Source: Theocolax elegans
Taxonomy: Eukaryota; Arthropoda; Insecta; Hymenoptera; Cerocephalidae
NCBI GenBank assembly: GCA_026168455.1
Contig: CM047425.1
Coordinates: forward strand, 29,006,548 to 29,070,547
DNA length: 64,000 bases
Reading direction: 5' to 3'
Under the pieces are notes generated by a model. The model had not been told where the DNA came from. It worked only from the letters and a program-made list of their open reading frames with translations, and did not search any database. The position numbers and the translations under genes are program-made. Positions 31,167 through 42,058 of this stretch are shown here, one piece after another (the first letter of the stretch is position 1; each line of letters starts with the position of its first letter).

Positions 31167-31920
31167 CCACGAACGTAAGTAACGACGTCTAGTGGCTTGG
31201 TGATGTCCCGCTAGACCTGCGGGCGCCGACGTTAGATGCACATGCATTCGGAGCTCGATGATTGCCAGATGTCGAAGTCGTAGTTCCTTGACTAAGGCTC
31301 GTAGATACAAACGATGCGTCTCGATTCCTGAATACAATATCTCTCTCGACTTTGAATGTATATTTTTTTTAAATTCCGAGTAGCAGACCTTTGCCCTCGA
31401 ATAAAAAATAAAGACTTGACTAACAGAGCTTCGCCTTACGAAAGCTTTAGGCGAAAAACTAGGAGTGGCTGTGTCCGTTCTGGGTTATCTTTAAATACCC
31501 TAATACACACATAATTAAAAGGGAAGAAACTAATAGCACCGGGAGAGAGAAAATCCCTGTAAAAGTGGGGATGTACGTAACGTGCGAGACAATTATGATA
31601 AGCCCACCGAGGACAGTCGCGCTCGAGAGAGGGCCAAGCTCGTAAGCTTCGAGAATAAGCTACAGCGCGACTCACGGCAATCGCGAAGACGACGGCGACG
31701 AAGATTGAGGCGTATCAGCCGAGTGAGAGGGCAACCTTTCCGAAGTCTCCTAGATAAGCAGCGTCCGCTGCGCGACTCCGCCGAAAGTCGATGCCAACTA
31801 CGCCGGACCACGAGACTACTCCAACCCCCACGACGAGATCATCGTACAAGCGGATGGGTTGCGAGTGAGTAAAGGATTTATGTAAGGTGTGTGGTGAGGA
31901 ACAGAGCGCAATAAGCGCAT
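31167..31920. other. Unassigned GC-moderate block, retroelement-like
   Basis: No supported reading frame. AATAAA-type signals cluster near 31400. The block lies between a MITE and an inverted LTR fragment and may be part of an unrecognised LTR; I see no proof. Confidence 0.35.
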
Positions 31921-31924
31921 ATAG

Positions 31925-32248
31925 ATATATTTTCTCTCTCTCTCTCAAAAGCGGGTAAACACGTAATTATCCCTTCTCGACACACACACAATCCGCTCTA
32001 ACAAGTACGCACCTAGTTTCACGCTATCATACCAACTCCCAAGCTCTATCTAGCTTATGCGGCCGACGCGGAAATTTGCGACAAATCGCGACTGTATGCA
32101 AGGGATACAAATTTCAAGGACACGCGGACCGACCATTACATTCATATTTAACTGCGCGAGCGACGGCGATATTTACTTCTTATTTTGCTTAAATAATGTC
32201 CTTTTATGTATATATCGAAATTTTAATTTATAATAAACGTAGAATAAT
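31925..32248 (-). repeat. Inverted LTR fragment of the CsRn1-like element
   Basis: About 325 bp that is the reverse complement of 27094-27420 with scattered differences and a shared GA-tract edge. Outside this segment the two sequences do not match, so it is a fragment of a second copy in the opposite orientation. Confidence 0.8.
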
Positions 32249-32403
32249 TCTGAACTTTGACTTTAAAAATTATTATAAACAAATTTTTGTTTGTTATTGA
32301 AGTTCTATTTATTTACAAATATAAAATATGAAATATTTTGATATAAATAAAAGCAAATTTCTTGATGTCATACATCGTATACTGAAAAAATGCATTTTCA
32401 ATT

Positions 32404-32664
32404 AGGGTACAAATTTTACTGATGAACCAATTTTCATCTAAATACTCTCTTTTTATACCTAAAACATGTTATATACTACTGAAGATATTCTGATTGTATT
32501 ATTTGTAAATCCTAAATTGATAGGTTTTTTCGATATTTTTTAACTCAACAGTTTAAGATTTAGAAATATCACAATATAAATAGCTTCAGTAGTAAATAAA
32601 ATGTTTTAGCTACAAAAAGAGAATGATTAGATAAAAATTGGTTCATTGAATAAAAGAGTACCCT
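32404..32664. mobile_element. Palindromic MITE, about 261 bp
   Basis: AGGGTAC at the left and GTACCCT at the right, with the two halves matching as imperfect inverted copies throughout (GATGAACCAATTTTCATCTA versus its complement near 32620-32645). No reading frame. Confidence 0.7.
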
Positions 32665-33063
32665 GCGGGGATATAGTAGCATAAAATTTAGATTTATATA
32701 CATTAAAATCTTTCAGTTTTTATAGTTGTAAATAAATATCGCTTAAATAAAAAAACTTAATAATAACAATTTTTGTAGTCAAAATTCATTATAAATGTCA
32801 AATTAATTAAAAGTGCTTTTTCTTAAATCAATAGCGAAAATTTTTTATTCTTGCTTATGAAACCAAAAATTATTGTATGTTGCCTTAAAAATTGAAAATA
32901 AATGATTATTTTATTTTTTCAACTTAACTGAACTGATCTTTGAGGTATATTTCAAACTTGTTAACTCTACGCAAGACTTTCTTGAGAATTATATTATTAA
33001 AAGGAATCGATGTCGAGGGTCAGTTTTTTAAAATAAATAAACAGTATTTATTTAAATTTTGTT

Positions 33064-33102
33064 GTACAACGTTTCGTCTGCGTGGTTCGCAGAGCTCTTC
33101 AG
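33064..33102 (-). ncRNA. Hammerhead-like motif, Penelope minus copy
   Basis: Minus strand: CTGAAGA (33102-33096), GC, stem TCTGC/GCAGA, GAAAC (33075-33071), GTT loop and GTA. It is one mismatch from the plus-copy motif in stem II. Confidence 0.6.
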
Positions 33103-33458
33103 ATACTATACATTTATTGAACACAAAATAACAATTTAATAATTACAAATTAACGAACGAAATATTGAATAAATTGACGGAAGAAAATATTACCATTGAT
33201 ACACTGAAACGTAGATGTAATAAGCCCAGAAAGGCGTCGTCGAATAACAAGAGTATGCGAAATCGAGAGAATTTATACAAAACTAAACAAGTGTCTGCGA
33301 GTATATGTGTATGTATGTTTACAAATTAAAAGTCAATTTCTTAGAAATACTCGGATATAAATAGTCTCTTTAAATCATATCATAATACTTCTATATTGTC
33401 GGTTTAAATATTGTACGTTTACTTTTCTAATGATAGTCGAATTATAATAATTAATGTG

Positions 33459-33772
33459 TAACATTTCTGAAATAATTCGTTTTTTTGTAAGATGACACTC
33501 TATCTAATATTTTTACATTGTTCCAATCGAATTCATGATCCGCATTTTTAACAATATGTGCAGTAACAACAGCTTCTGGATTTTTGTTTTTCTGGTGTTC
33601 TTTAATTCTTTTGTTTAGGAAGTGTTTAGTTTCTCCGATGTAAGTTGCCGGGCATTTTTTACAACTAAATTTGTATACTACCCCTGTCATATCCCATTTT
33701 TCAGTCGAGTCTTTGCCTAATTTTATAATATTATTAAATTTGTGATTAATTAATGGAATTGTATTAACTATC
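33459..33772 (-). pseudogene. Penelope-like GIY-YIG endonuclease, minus copy
   Basis: Minus-strand frame ending at 33451 includes VVYKFSCKKCPATYIGETKH, the GIY-YIG motif with the CxxC typical of Penelope-like elements, then LNKRIKEHQKN and HIVKNADHEFDW. The endonuclease nicks the target during integration. Codons right of about 33772 are antisense to the other copy and do not belong. The RT domain is missing. Confidence 0.8.
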
Positions 33773-33775
33773 CCG

Positions 33776-34249
33776 ATGATTTCATTAATTTTGGCAATTA
33801 AAAACAGACTACGTAAACTTAAATTTATAGGCACAAGCGAAACAAGAAAACAGCTTCCAATTTGCACTATCTCATTACCTTATAATCAAGAGTTTTTTAA
33901 TAAATGTTCAAACATGTTAAAAAAATTTAACATTAATACAATTCCATTAATTAATCACAAATTTAATAATATAATAAAATTAGGCAAAGACTCGACTGAA
34001 AAATGGGATATGACAGGGGTAGTATACAAATTTAGTTGTAAAAAATGCCCGGCAACTTACATCGGAGAAACTAAACACTGCCTAAACAAAAGAATTAAAG
34101 AACACCAGAAAAATAAAAATCCAGAAGCTGTTGTTACTGCACATATTGTTAAAAATGCGGATCATGAATTCGATTGGAACAATGTAAAAATATTAGATAG
34201 AGTGTCATCTTACAAAAAAACGAATTATTTCAGAAATGTTACACATTAA
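33776..34249 (+). pseudogene. Penelope-like RT end and GIY-YIG endonuclease, plus copy
   Basis: 157-codon frame. ETRKQLPICTISLPYNQEFF and the following residues are the RT-to-endonuclease linker. VVYKFSCKKCPATYIGETKH carries the GIY-YIG core, followed by the Arg/His/Glu-rich helix (RIKEHQ) and NADHEFDWNNVKILD. It is nearly identical in protein to the minus copy (one clear difference, C for F after KH). The frame is open to a TAA, but the RT is absent, so it is a 5'-truncated copy. Confidence 0.85.
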
Positions 34250-34598
34250 TTATTATAATTCGACTATCATTAGAAAAGTAAACGTACAATATTTAAACCG
34301 ACAATATAGAAGTATTATGATATGATTTAAAGAGACTATTTATATTAGAGTATTTCTAAGAAATTGTCTTTTAATTTGTAAACATACATACACATATACT
34401 CGCAGACACTTGTTTTGTTTTGTATAAATTCGCTCGATTTCGCATACTCTTGTTAGTCGACGACGCCTTTCTGGGCTTATTACATCTACGTTTCAGTGTA
34501 TCAATGGTAATATTTTCTTCCGTCAATTTATTCAATATTTCGTTCGTTAATTTGTAATTATTAAAATTGTTATTTTGTGTTCAATAAATTTATAGTAC

Positions 34599-34637
34599 CT
34601 GAAGAGGTCTGCAAACCACGCAGACGAAACGTTGTAC
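34599..34637 (+). ncRNA. Hammerhead-like motif, Penelope plus copy
   Basis: CTGAAGA (34599-34605), one G, 6-bp stem GTCTGC/GCAGAC with a 7-base loop, GAAAC (34626-34630), loop GTT, then GTA (predicted cut after 34636). It lies a short way upstream of the terminal inverted segment, the position expected for ribozymes in Penelope-like pseudo-LTRs. Confidence 0.65.
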
Positions 34638-34975
34638 AACAAGATTTAAATAAATAGTGTTTATTTAATTAAAAAAACTGACCCTCGACATCGATTCCTT
34701 TTAATAATTAACAATGGAGGGTGAAATCAACAAGTAAAAATTATATTACTTTGCGATTAATGTACGAAAAAGAGAAAAAATATAGAGCTCAAATTAAGAA
34801 TAAGCCATAAAGTTAATATTTTTTTTAAAATTTTATTAAGTGCACATTTCCATAGCGTCTCAACTTGAACTTTCTTCAATGGCTCTAGATCAACTGAATA
34901 AATGAACAAGTGAACTACCGTCTTGTAACTATGACCTGTAATAAAACTTCAATGTATCATAATGAATTAATTTAC

Positions 34976-35057
34976 CTCCATCCATCAGACTCAGAAATTG
35001 CTGCTTCATGTTTATTACTTTCATCTGATGAACTCCGCCGTGCACCACCATCTTGGC
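34976..35057 (-). CDS. Candidate short exon (unknown gene)
   Basis: 82 bp on the minus strand between CCTGTAG (acceptor) and GTAAATT (donor). One frame reads QDGGARRSSSDESNKHEAAI and ends SESDGWR. The Ser/Asp/Glu-rich composition and the exact splice-like edges suggest a host exon, in the same orientation as the Ig exons, but it is short and unsupported by anything else. Confidence 0.3.
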
Positions 35058-35061
35058 CTAC

Positions 35062-35976
35062 AGGATCACAATTATTATTATTAATAATATTAATATCATC
35101 TGAATTTAATATACATTTTAAATTATAATCCGGAAACAAACAAAGATACATACACAAATACAAAACTGTAAGAAAACTGAGATCAAATATTTCAGATTTA
35201 AGAAAAATAAACTCAAAAATAATAATTTGGAACAAACTTGTACGAAAAAATAAGCAGTTGATAAATATTGATAAAAATTGAGTACTATAAATTTATTTCA
35301 TTTTTTTATATAACTTTGTTCTAAAACAATATTTTTGAGTTTATTTTTAAAAAATTTGAAGTATGTAATCTATACTTCATTGTTTCCAATCAATTTTGTT
35401 ATAAAAATCTATATATTATTATACTGCAAATATTTATACATTTACAGTAATATACATATACTTCAAACAAAATAAATTACAAACTTTGAAATCGGTACAC
35501 GCAAAATATGATAAAATCAAAAGATCCTTAATAAATGTATGGTAAATAAAATATAAACAAACGTTAATAAACTAAATCACCCAGACAGTGAAGCGCAAAA
35601 ACTAATCTTTCATTATAGATTTGCATATGCTTTGTATTGTTGAGAATAATCCAAGTATTGAGTTGCAAGGAGTTCAAGAAATGTTTAAAAGTATCTGTTA
35701 TAGTTTTAAAAAATGAGTATATTATTTTACAGTTTAGCTATAACTCCACTTTCATGAATCACCTTTTAGATAATAAACGAAAAAAATGCACATGGTAAAA
35801 GAAAGATTGTGTTTTGTTTATGACAATAGTTATTTGATAATGATAATACTTACACTGACTTATACTGTTTACACAACTTACAAGCCAAGGTACTGGCTAA
35901 CAACAAAGAAAAATGTATGAGAAAATAATTGCAAAAAAACAACTATTATCATGAAAAGTAATTTTGCAGCAATATA
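35062..35976. other. AT-rich intergenic sequence
   Basis: No gene, RNA or repeat boundary could be supported. Confidence 0.55.
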
Positions 35977-35978
35977 TA

Positions 35979-38160
35979 CACTCCGCATCAAAATTATCGC
36001 AACAAGATTTTTCACAGAAAAATTGCCATTTTTTAAATGCTTGTAGCTCGGTCAATTTTCATCGTATTGAGATAATTTTTTTTTGTTTTGTAGGGAATTA
36101 TGTGCACTTTGAGGAAAAAATAATGCCTAATAGCTGCGAGATAATGCCACATTGCTATGTCTTAATCAGGCCTACCAACTTCTTTTTCTTAAACAACGCA
36201 ATAGTTTGCACGTTTACCTGGATGACCAAAAATTTTTTTTCAAAAAACAACAAATACCACCTTAAAGTAGACCTTCTAACGAGTATTTAAAAAAAAAGTC
36301 GACCCTCTACGACTTTTTTTGACCGAGTTATGCTATTTTAAAGATCTTCCTATGTTTTAGTCAAATACCGCCAACATTAGCATTACCCGATGCGTACCGC
36401 GAGGAGGTTGTTGGTCGGACTTACGCATCATTGTAGCCCTGAAAAGGGCCGATTGTGTGAACCGTTTCTTACATTAGGGATTTTTTACAGAGGGAATTAC
36501 CTCTGATAAACGTTCTTGCATATTAATGCATGCCTTCATTGAATTTTGAGGTATCTCGTGCCAAATTTGATTAAGAATTCTTTCAACTTCTTGGAGGTTA
36601 GCTTGAGGTCTCTTGTTACGTAATCGCCTACCCTACATGTCTAATACATACTCTATAGGATTGAGCTCGGGGCTATTAGCAGGATTAGGCAATACCTCTA
36701 CGTTGTTTTCTTCCAAGTCGTCCTTTGCCGACGCATTGGAACTACATGAGGGCCTAAAATTTCGTTTATGTAACGTCCCGCTGTTAGTCCGAGAGGTGGG
36801 ATAATCACTAAGTTTGATCGATGGTTCATTGATATTCCACCCCATACCATAACGGATCCTCCACCAAACGCTCGAGTTGGATCAACATGATTTGATGCAA
36901 AACGTTCTCGTCTACGACCCCAAATGCGGATCCTAGCATCGTTTCCGTAAAGACAAAATCGAGATTCATCTGTAAAAAACACATGTCTCCACTTTCTAGG
37001 TGTCCAATGTCGATAATTACGGACGTAATTTAGACGAGCTCGTCGGTGAACTGCTTCTAAATTAGGCACTCTAGCACGAATTCGTGATCTCAAACCTCTT
37101 TCGTGAAGGCGTCTCCTTATTGTGTGATCGCTTATTCGTCTGCCTGGTAAAGCATTATTCCCAATTTGATGCGCAACTTTAGCCGATTGGATTTCAGTAA
37201 GCCGAGACATTTTGATTAAGAATATGTTATTGTAATTTTTGGTTGCTATGTACTGTGTATAGCAAAATTAATGCTGAATGAGCTTTCACCTTAACTTTTG
37301 ACCAGTATCCCGGCGTAAATTTTTGCTTTATTTTTTAATTGATTTGTTGGTAGAGTTGATAATTTTACCGAAAGTATGGAGATGCATTGTTAAATGTACC
37401 GAAAATGTAGAGGTGTAATTTTAAATAAAGTTACACTTTTCATGGGTTAATTTAAAAAAAAAAATAACTAATAGCAATGTGGTTTCTTTGTTTATGAGGT
37501 TTTAAGATAGCTCTCGGGGCACGAATTTGCTTTAAATGTAACCTGATAATTTAGTAGTAGTTGCTATTAGGATTCATGCTAATCTGAAAGAACACATAAT
37601 CCCTATAAAACAAAAAAGATTATCTCAATACAATGAAAATTGATTAAATTACAAGCATTTGAAACATGGTCATTTTTCGAATACTTGTAATTCGATCAAT
37701 TTTCATCGCATTGAGATAATTTTTTTTGTTTTGTAGGGGATTCAAACCGCGGGGTCCCTAATGTAAGAAACGGTTCACACAATCGGCCCTTTTCAGGGCC
37801 ACAATGATGCAGAAGTCCGACCAACAACCTCCTCGCGGTACGCATCGGGTAATGCTGATGTTCGCGGTATTTGACTAAAACATAGGAAGATCTTTAAAAT
37901 GGCATAACTCGGTCAAAAAAAGTCGTAGAGGGTCGACTTTTTTTTTAAATACTCGTTGAAAAGTCTACTTTAAGGTGGTATTTGTTGTTTTTTGAAAAAT
38001 TATATTTTCTAAATAATTATTTTTTCCTCAAAGTGCACATAATTCCCTACAAAACAAAAAAAACTTATCTCAATTCGATGAAAATTACCGAGCTACAAGT
38101 ATTTAAAAAATGGCAATTTTTCTGTGAATAATCTTGTTGCAATAATTTTGATGTGGAGTG
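35979..38160 (-). mobile_element. Tc1-like transposon with long terminal inverted repeats
   Basis: Ends CACTCCGCATCAAAATTAT and its near-complement (...ATTTTGATGTGGAGTG), flanked by TA (35977-35978 and 38161-38162). Inverted similarity runs about 400-500 bp inwards on each side, to the ACATTAGGGA segment near 36475 and its partner near 37765. The left arm has about 105 bp more than the right. Between the arms is a Tc1-like transposase on the minus strand. Confidence 0.85.
36633..37210 (-). pseudogene. Tc1-like transposase, lacking a catalytic segment
   Basis: Starts MSRLTEIQSAKVAHQIGNNA (37210). It includes the second helix-turn-helix region (RRISDHTIRRRLHERGLRSR), then HVFFTDESRFCLYG with the first catalytic Asp and GGGSVMVWGGIS. 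After GPHVVPMRR the frame shifts near 36733 into DDLEENNVEVLP and SPELNPIEYV (the region of the third acidic residue). The family's QDNARPH-type segment with the second catalytic Asp is missing, so there is a small deletion plus frame change. The amino-terminal part is also short (170 codons before the break). It cannot be active. Confidence 0.85.
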
Positions 38161-38525
38161 TATATGAAACTTTCTCTTATACGTTAAGATGTCATGTAAA
38201 TGAACCTTGGATATTCATTACCTATTTGCAATGCATTTTAAACATTGGGTAAATATGAGAAAGATTAACGATAACTTATCCAATTAATAAAGATTTGTTT
38301 TTTTTTCATATATTTGAATCATCATCTATAAAAGGTTGCACTTTGTTTTATATTGGAGAGTCTTATGTCTTCTAACTTTGATAGTAAAATTTTGGAAATT
38401 GATAAAAGTACCAAAATTTATAATTACAGATGAAAAATCATTACAAATATTGAAATGCTAAAAGAAAGTACTTAAACGATGCATTGTTTATGTACATACA
38501 AACATAACTTAACATTGCCTGCCCG

Positions 38526-38628
38526 CAGTATTGCCAAATAAAGGTATTTTTTCTTTGTTGCACTCACACAGTATGACCTCAGTTACATTAGATAACAGAG
38601 GACAGAAAAACCCTAAATGGTAACCCTG
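38526..38628 (-). mobile_element. hAT-type MITE, 103 bp, second copy
   Basis: Reverse-complement relative of the 18125-18226 MITE. Ends CAGTATTGCCAAATAAAGGT and ATGGTAACCCTG. The 8-bp flanks CCTGCCCG and CCTGTCCG agree at 7 of 8 positions. Confidence 0.8.
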
Positions 38629-39500
38629 CCTGTCCGACGTACAATTAACTTCCATTCTTTCAAAAATAAAAGAATAAGATAATTAATATTAATTATTACT
38701 TACAAGACTTATTCCAATATTTGAAGAAAATAATTCCAGATGTGCAGATACGTACAGAAATCCGTCAATCTGTAAAAACTAAAACAGTAACAGAAACAGA
38801 TATTAATAAATAAACATGAATATGAACGAGTAAATGTAAAATTATAATTATATTTTTCAGATATTTACCCTTTTTCAGTCTACTGTAATGTTAATTTCTT
38901 AGACTCGACTTTCCAATTTATATGAGCGGCTGTTATAATCTGAGTCTCCGATGCGATGGATGGATAATGAATATTGTAAATGTTGTATTTATCACACGAA
39001 CTTCACCACGTGTTTCGTGAATTATAGAACATTTTTCAAACTGCCCAATCACCATTGGTCAACGATTGTTATCGGTTAGAAGCCTTTTATTATCATATAT
39101 GGTATTATTGTATATATTCGTGTCCTACATACGAAAATTAAAACTCGATCTCGAAATTTTGTGAATCTTTCGATCTTGATGTACGAAATTCGCAATATGA
39201 CACACTATAAGATGAAGGCGCACTACGCGCTGACGTTTTCGATTGGGTTTTTGTTTTTGTCTAAATCTCTTAACATTTTTATAATAAACAATAACGAATC
39301 TCGGTCGCAGCAACATTCGCTCATTTCTATTTTGCCCATCGAGATTTTTACAAAATGTCGAGATCGAGTTTCAATTTTCGAGACTCTTGAACGTTATTTT
39401 TATATTAAAGACACATACAAGGGCATGTCATGGCGAACGAATGTAGAGCAAATATACAGGAAGCATAGGTGAGAGTAGTATGTAAGCAGGTATAGGGAGT
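38629..39500. other. Intergenic sequence
   Basis: No feature supported. The frame 39161-39472 shows no recognisable domain. Confidence 0.5.
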
Positions 39501-39602
39501 CATAACAAATGACATCATCAAGGTCACGGGTTAGCTTACTTTTTTGTTTATATAAACAAACAAGTAAGCTAACACGTGACCTTGATGACGCCATTGTTTT
39601 AT
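39501..39602. repeat. Perfectly centred palindrome, about 100 bp
   Basis: CATCAAGGTCACGGGTTAGC and its complement GCTAACACGTGACCTTGATG face each other around TTTATATAAA with no spacer. Likely a MITE or foldback remnant. Confidence 0.7.
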
Positions 39603-39814
39603 AGTGTATCACTATACTTGTATACAGTGTTACTCGTACTCCTCAACAAATGTCATCTTTTTCTTTTTTTTATGCGTTCTCATTTCTCCTACGGTCATTG
39701 AACCTATAAAACTTAGGTTACTCTATTTCAAGATCACGCCATAAGTATAATTAAGTACTTAGGAGTAGTTTGGGTTTTCCTCGATATTGATGATCAAACC
39801 ATATTTATTTATTT

Positions 39815-39850
39815 GGCCACGTTTCGATGTGTATCCTCCATCCTCATCAG
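39815..39850 (-). ncRNA. Degenerate hammerhead-like motif
   Basis: Minus strand: CTGATGA (39850-39844, the classical CUGAUGA core), one G, a 4-bp stem GATG/CATC, GAAAC (39825-39821), then GTG GCC. Stem III would have an A-C mismatch, so it is probably inactive. Confidence 0.45.
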
Positions 39851-40899
39851 GCTATACCTTTTTTATTAAAAAATGATTTCATTTTACAACATCTGTTTAA
39901 CACAATTATTACATATATAAATCTAAGTTACTTACTATTTCGTCAATATATAGGTATAAAAACATTAACAGCATTTCTGATGCGTCGCTCTATAACTGAA
40001 AACAATGATTAAAATAAAAATCGTTTAACAATTTTTGCACAGAGATTGATGTTATATATAACATATCATTCCCCTATTGTTGTGTCTATAATCAATACAA
40101 AAAATTCAAATTTAAATAAATAATTTAAGAACATTACAAAATAAATTAACACATAATCACACATATTAAGCAAAAGGCAGTCAAACATTAAAATAAAGCA
40201 AACCATGTATATCACAGACGGTTAATACTGAAAAATTTGAAATCGCACGTCTCCCGTTTCTAGAGACACCTATGTGATCAATCTTAATCAGATCGACAAC
40301 ACAGTCTTCCCCACTACAGGCGCGAAACTTCAAATTACGTACATTATGTGTACTGATAAGAGTAATAGAAAATTAATAAATTATTTATGACTATTTACAA
40401 ACAGAAATAAAAAAAAATAATATAAGACTAAATTAAAATTTACCATTTCAATAAAAAATTTTTTCCACGTTGAAACAAATAATAATTGGTAATAAAAATT
40501 TGTAATAATTAAATTTAAACAGTTAAGTATTTTATTAAAATTTTTAAAAATACTAGATTAACCGAAAAAATTTTTTATAATAGTCAAGAATTTTTTTAAT
40601 TATGAATCTAATTGAGAAGAATTAAAAAATCTAAAAAATATATATTTGAATTTAGCGCGCCGCGCATCGTTCAAGAACAATACGCGCAGTAAGTATCGAT
40701 CAACACGCAAGTCAATCACTCGCCTTATGCAAACGTCTTATCGATATACATTGATTTGAGGCTATGTCATCAGTCATAACGGAGAGATACACATTATAAT
40801 TTAGATTTTAATTGAATACTATTGATAATGTCACTGTAATGTTGGCTAAGATGTCTAGTTTGCAATTGATCGCATTATGTTGCAGATTTATGCGGATCA

Positions 40900-41130
40900 T
40901 GTTCAATAATACTCGTTTCTTGCAATTCTTTTCAGTATCGAGTATTTTGACGTTGTCATAATCCAACGAATGATCATATGCGAGCATGTGTTCATTGATT
41001 ACATAGTGCGACTCTGTTTAATTTATATTAGCTTTGTATTCTTTAATACGACATTTTACTTGTCTCTTTGTTTCACCTACATAACTAGCATTACAATCTT
41101 TACAATCTATTTTATACACTACATTAGTCT
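40900..41130 (-). pseudogene. Penelope-like GIY-YIG endonuclease fragment
   Basis: The minus strand reads NVVYKIDCKDCNASYVGETK, the GIY-YIG core with CxxC, then RQVKCRIKEYKANIN, a stop near 41010 and, in frame again, HMLAYDHSLDYDNVKILDTE. RT is absent. Confidence 0.75.
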
Positions 41131-41140
41131 TACAAGGAGG

Positions 41141-41535
41141 GGTTCCACCTTCCGGGAAACAGATTTTGTTGCAACTTTGAGAGCTGTTTTCTAGTACCCA
41201 AATATGAAAGAATTCATATGAAATTCAATCTCATAGGCTGTTTGACGAAAGTTATACGCGGTTAACGAAAAATTGTGAAAAAAAAATGTTTAAACTTAAT
41301 CTCCAATAACTCAGAAAGAAATATACGTAGATATTCAAACTTAAATCCATTAAATAGCTGAGATTAAGTAGATATAGTTTAAAAAAAAAAGAAGCTCAAA
41401 TATCTCAATTTGGACAAAAGTTATGGAAAAAATAAGAATTAGACGAAATATTTGCTTAAAAAGTCTATCAAATTTTAATACTAAATTTTCGTTAAAATTT
41501 TATCTTTAGGCTTCCGCAATAGTACACCGACTAAC
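41141..41535. other. Unassigned sequence at the Polinton left edge
   Basis: No reading frame or repeat recognised. It marks the truncated left end of the Polinton. Confidence 0.5.
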
Positions 41536-41538
41536 ACA

Positions 41539-41780
41539 CTACTTGCTGAATCGAAAATTCCTTACATATGATGAGAAGAGAGCATTTTTATCTATATAGA
41601 TAGCAATCCAACGCGATTCTTTTTTAGTATGATCATCGGTATTTGTAACAATTGCAACTGGTTTTTCTATTAATCTGGGAATGCGGTCAGCAGCATACAC
41701 TCCTATAGTTTTTGGTTTCAGTTTTGCAATCACTTTTTATATTTGCTGCGTATTCATTTGTTAAGTACTTTGTATTGTCG
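41539..41780 (-). pseudogene. Polinton cysteine protease, truncated
   Basis: Minus-strand frame reads KLKPKTIGVYAADRIPRLIE, then IVTNTDDHTKKESRWIAIYI, the adenain-like (Ulp1-type) protease of Polintons that processes capsid proteins. In the family the residue before Trp in this motif is the catalytic His; here it is Arg. Upstream, in another frame, KYLTNEYAANIK looks like its start. The rest, including the Cys region, is lost at the left edge. Confidence 0.65.
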
Positions 41781-42046
41781 TACAGATCGTCCTTATCTGC
41801 TGCATCAAATTCGTCATATTCTGATCGTACAAATCTACTATGATTATATACTGTTCCATTGACTCTAAAAATGCGACTGTTGAATCTTCGATTTCGCATT
41901 GATTTATAAAGTCTTTCACTATCATTTTCTGCACTTTCTGAGGAAGTATCTCGAAATATCGAAAATAGCCACTTTCTTAATAGGTACACTTGATTCAGAG
42001 CATATACGAAGCGTTTACCTCTAACAACTATATGACGATGAGACAT
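41687..42046 (-). pseudogene. Unrecognised Polinton-region frame
   Basis: 120 codons in the same frame as the capsid remnant, separated from it by one TGA. It is basic at the start, then acidic (SEYDEFDAADKDDLYD). I do not recognise it; the last part overlaps the protease start in another frame. Confidence 0.35.
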
Positions 42047-42058
42047 GCATGAAATGCT

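Larger units (their letters stand above)
32994..34710. mobile_element. Inverted pair of Penelope-like element 3' ends
   Basis: A 1.7-kb imperfect palindrome centred near 33770. Each half carries, reading outwards from the centre, a GIY-YIG endonuclease domain, a 3' untranslated part, a hammerhead-like motif and a shared terminal segment ending GGAATCGATGTCGAGGGTCA. Inverted partial copies are common for Penelope-like elements. The plus half also has a short piece upstream of the endonuclease. Confidence 0.85.
39795..41140 (-). mobile_element. Penelope-like element, 5'-truncated
   Basis: Minus strand: endonuclease domain at 40920-41130, AT-rich 3' region, then a degenerate hammerhead-like motif at 39815-39850. 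It belongs to the same family as the remnant at 15290-15690. Confidence 0.7.

Noticed and set aside
33773..33867. Amino-terminal part of the minus-strand Penelope frame
   Set aside because: It is antisense to the plus-strand copy; the true minus copy begins only at the palindrome centre.
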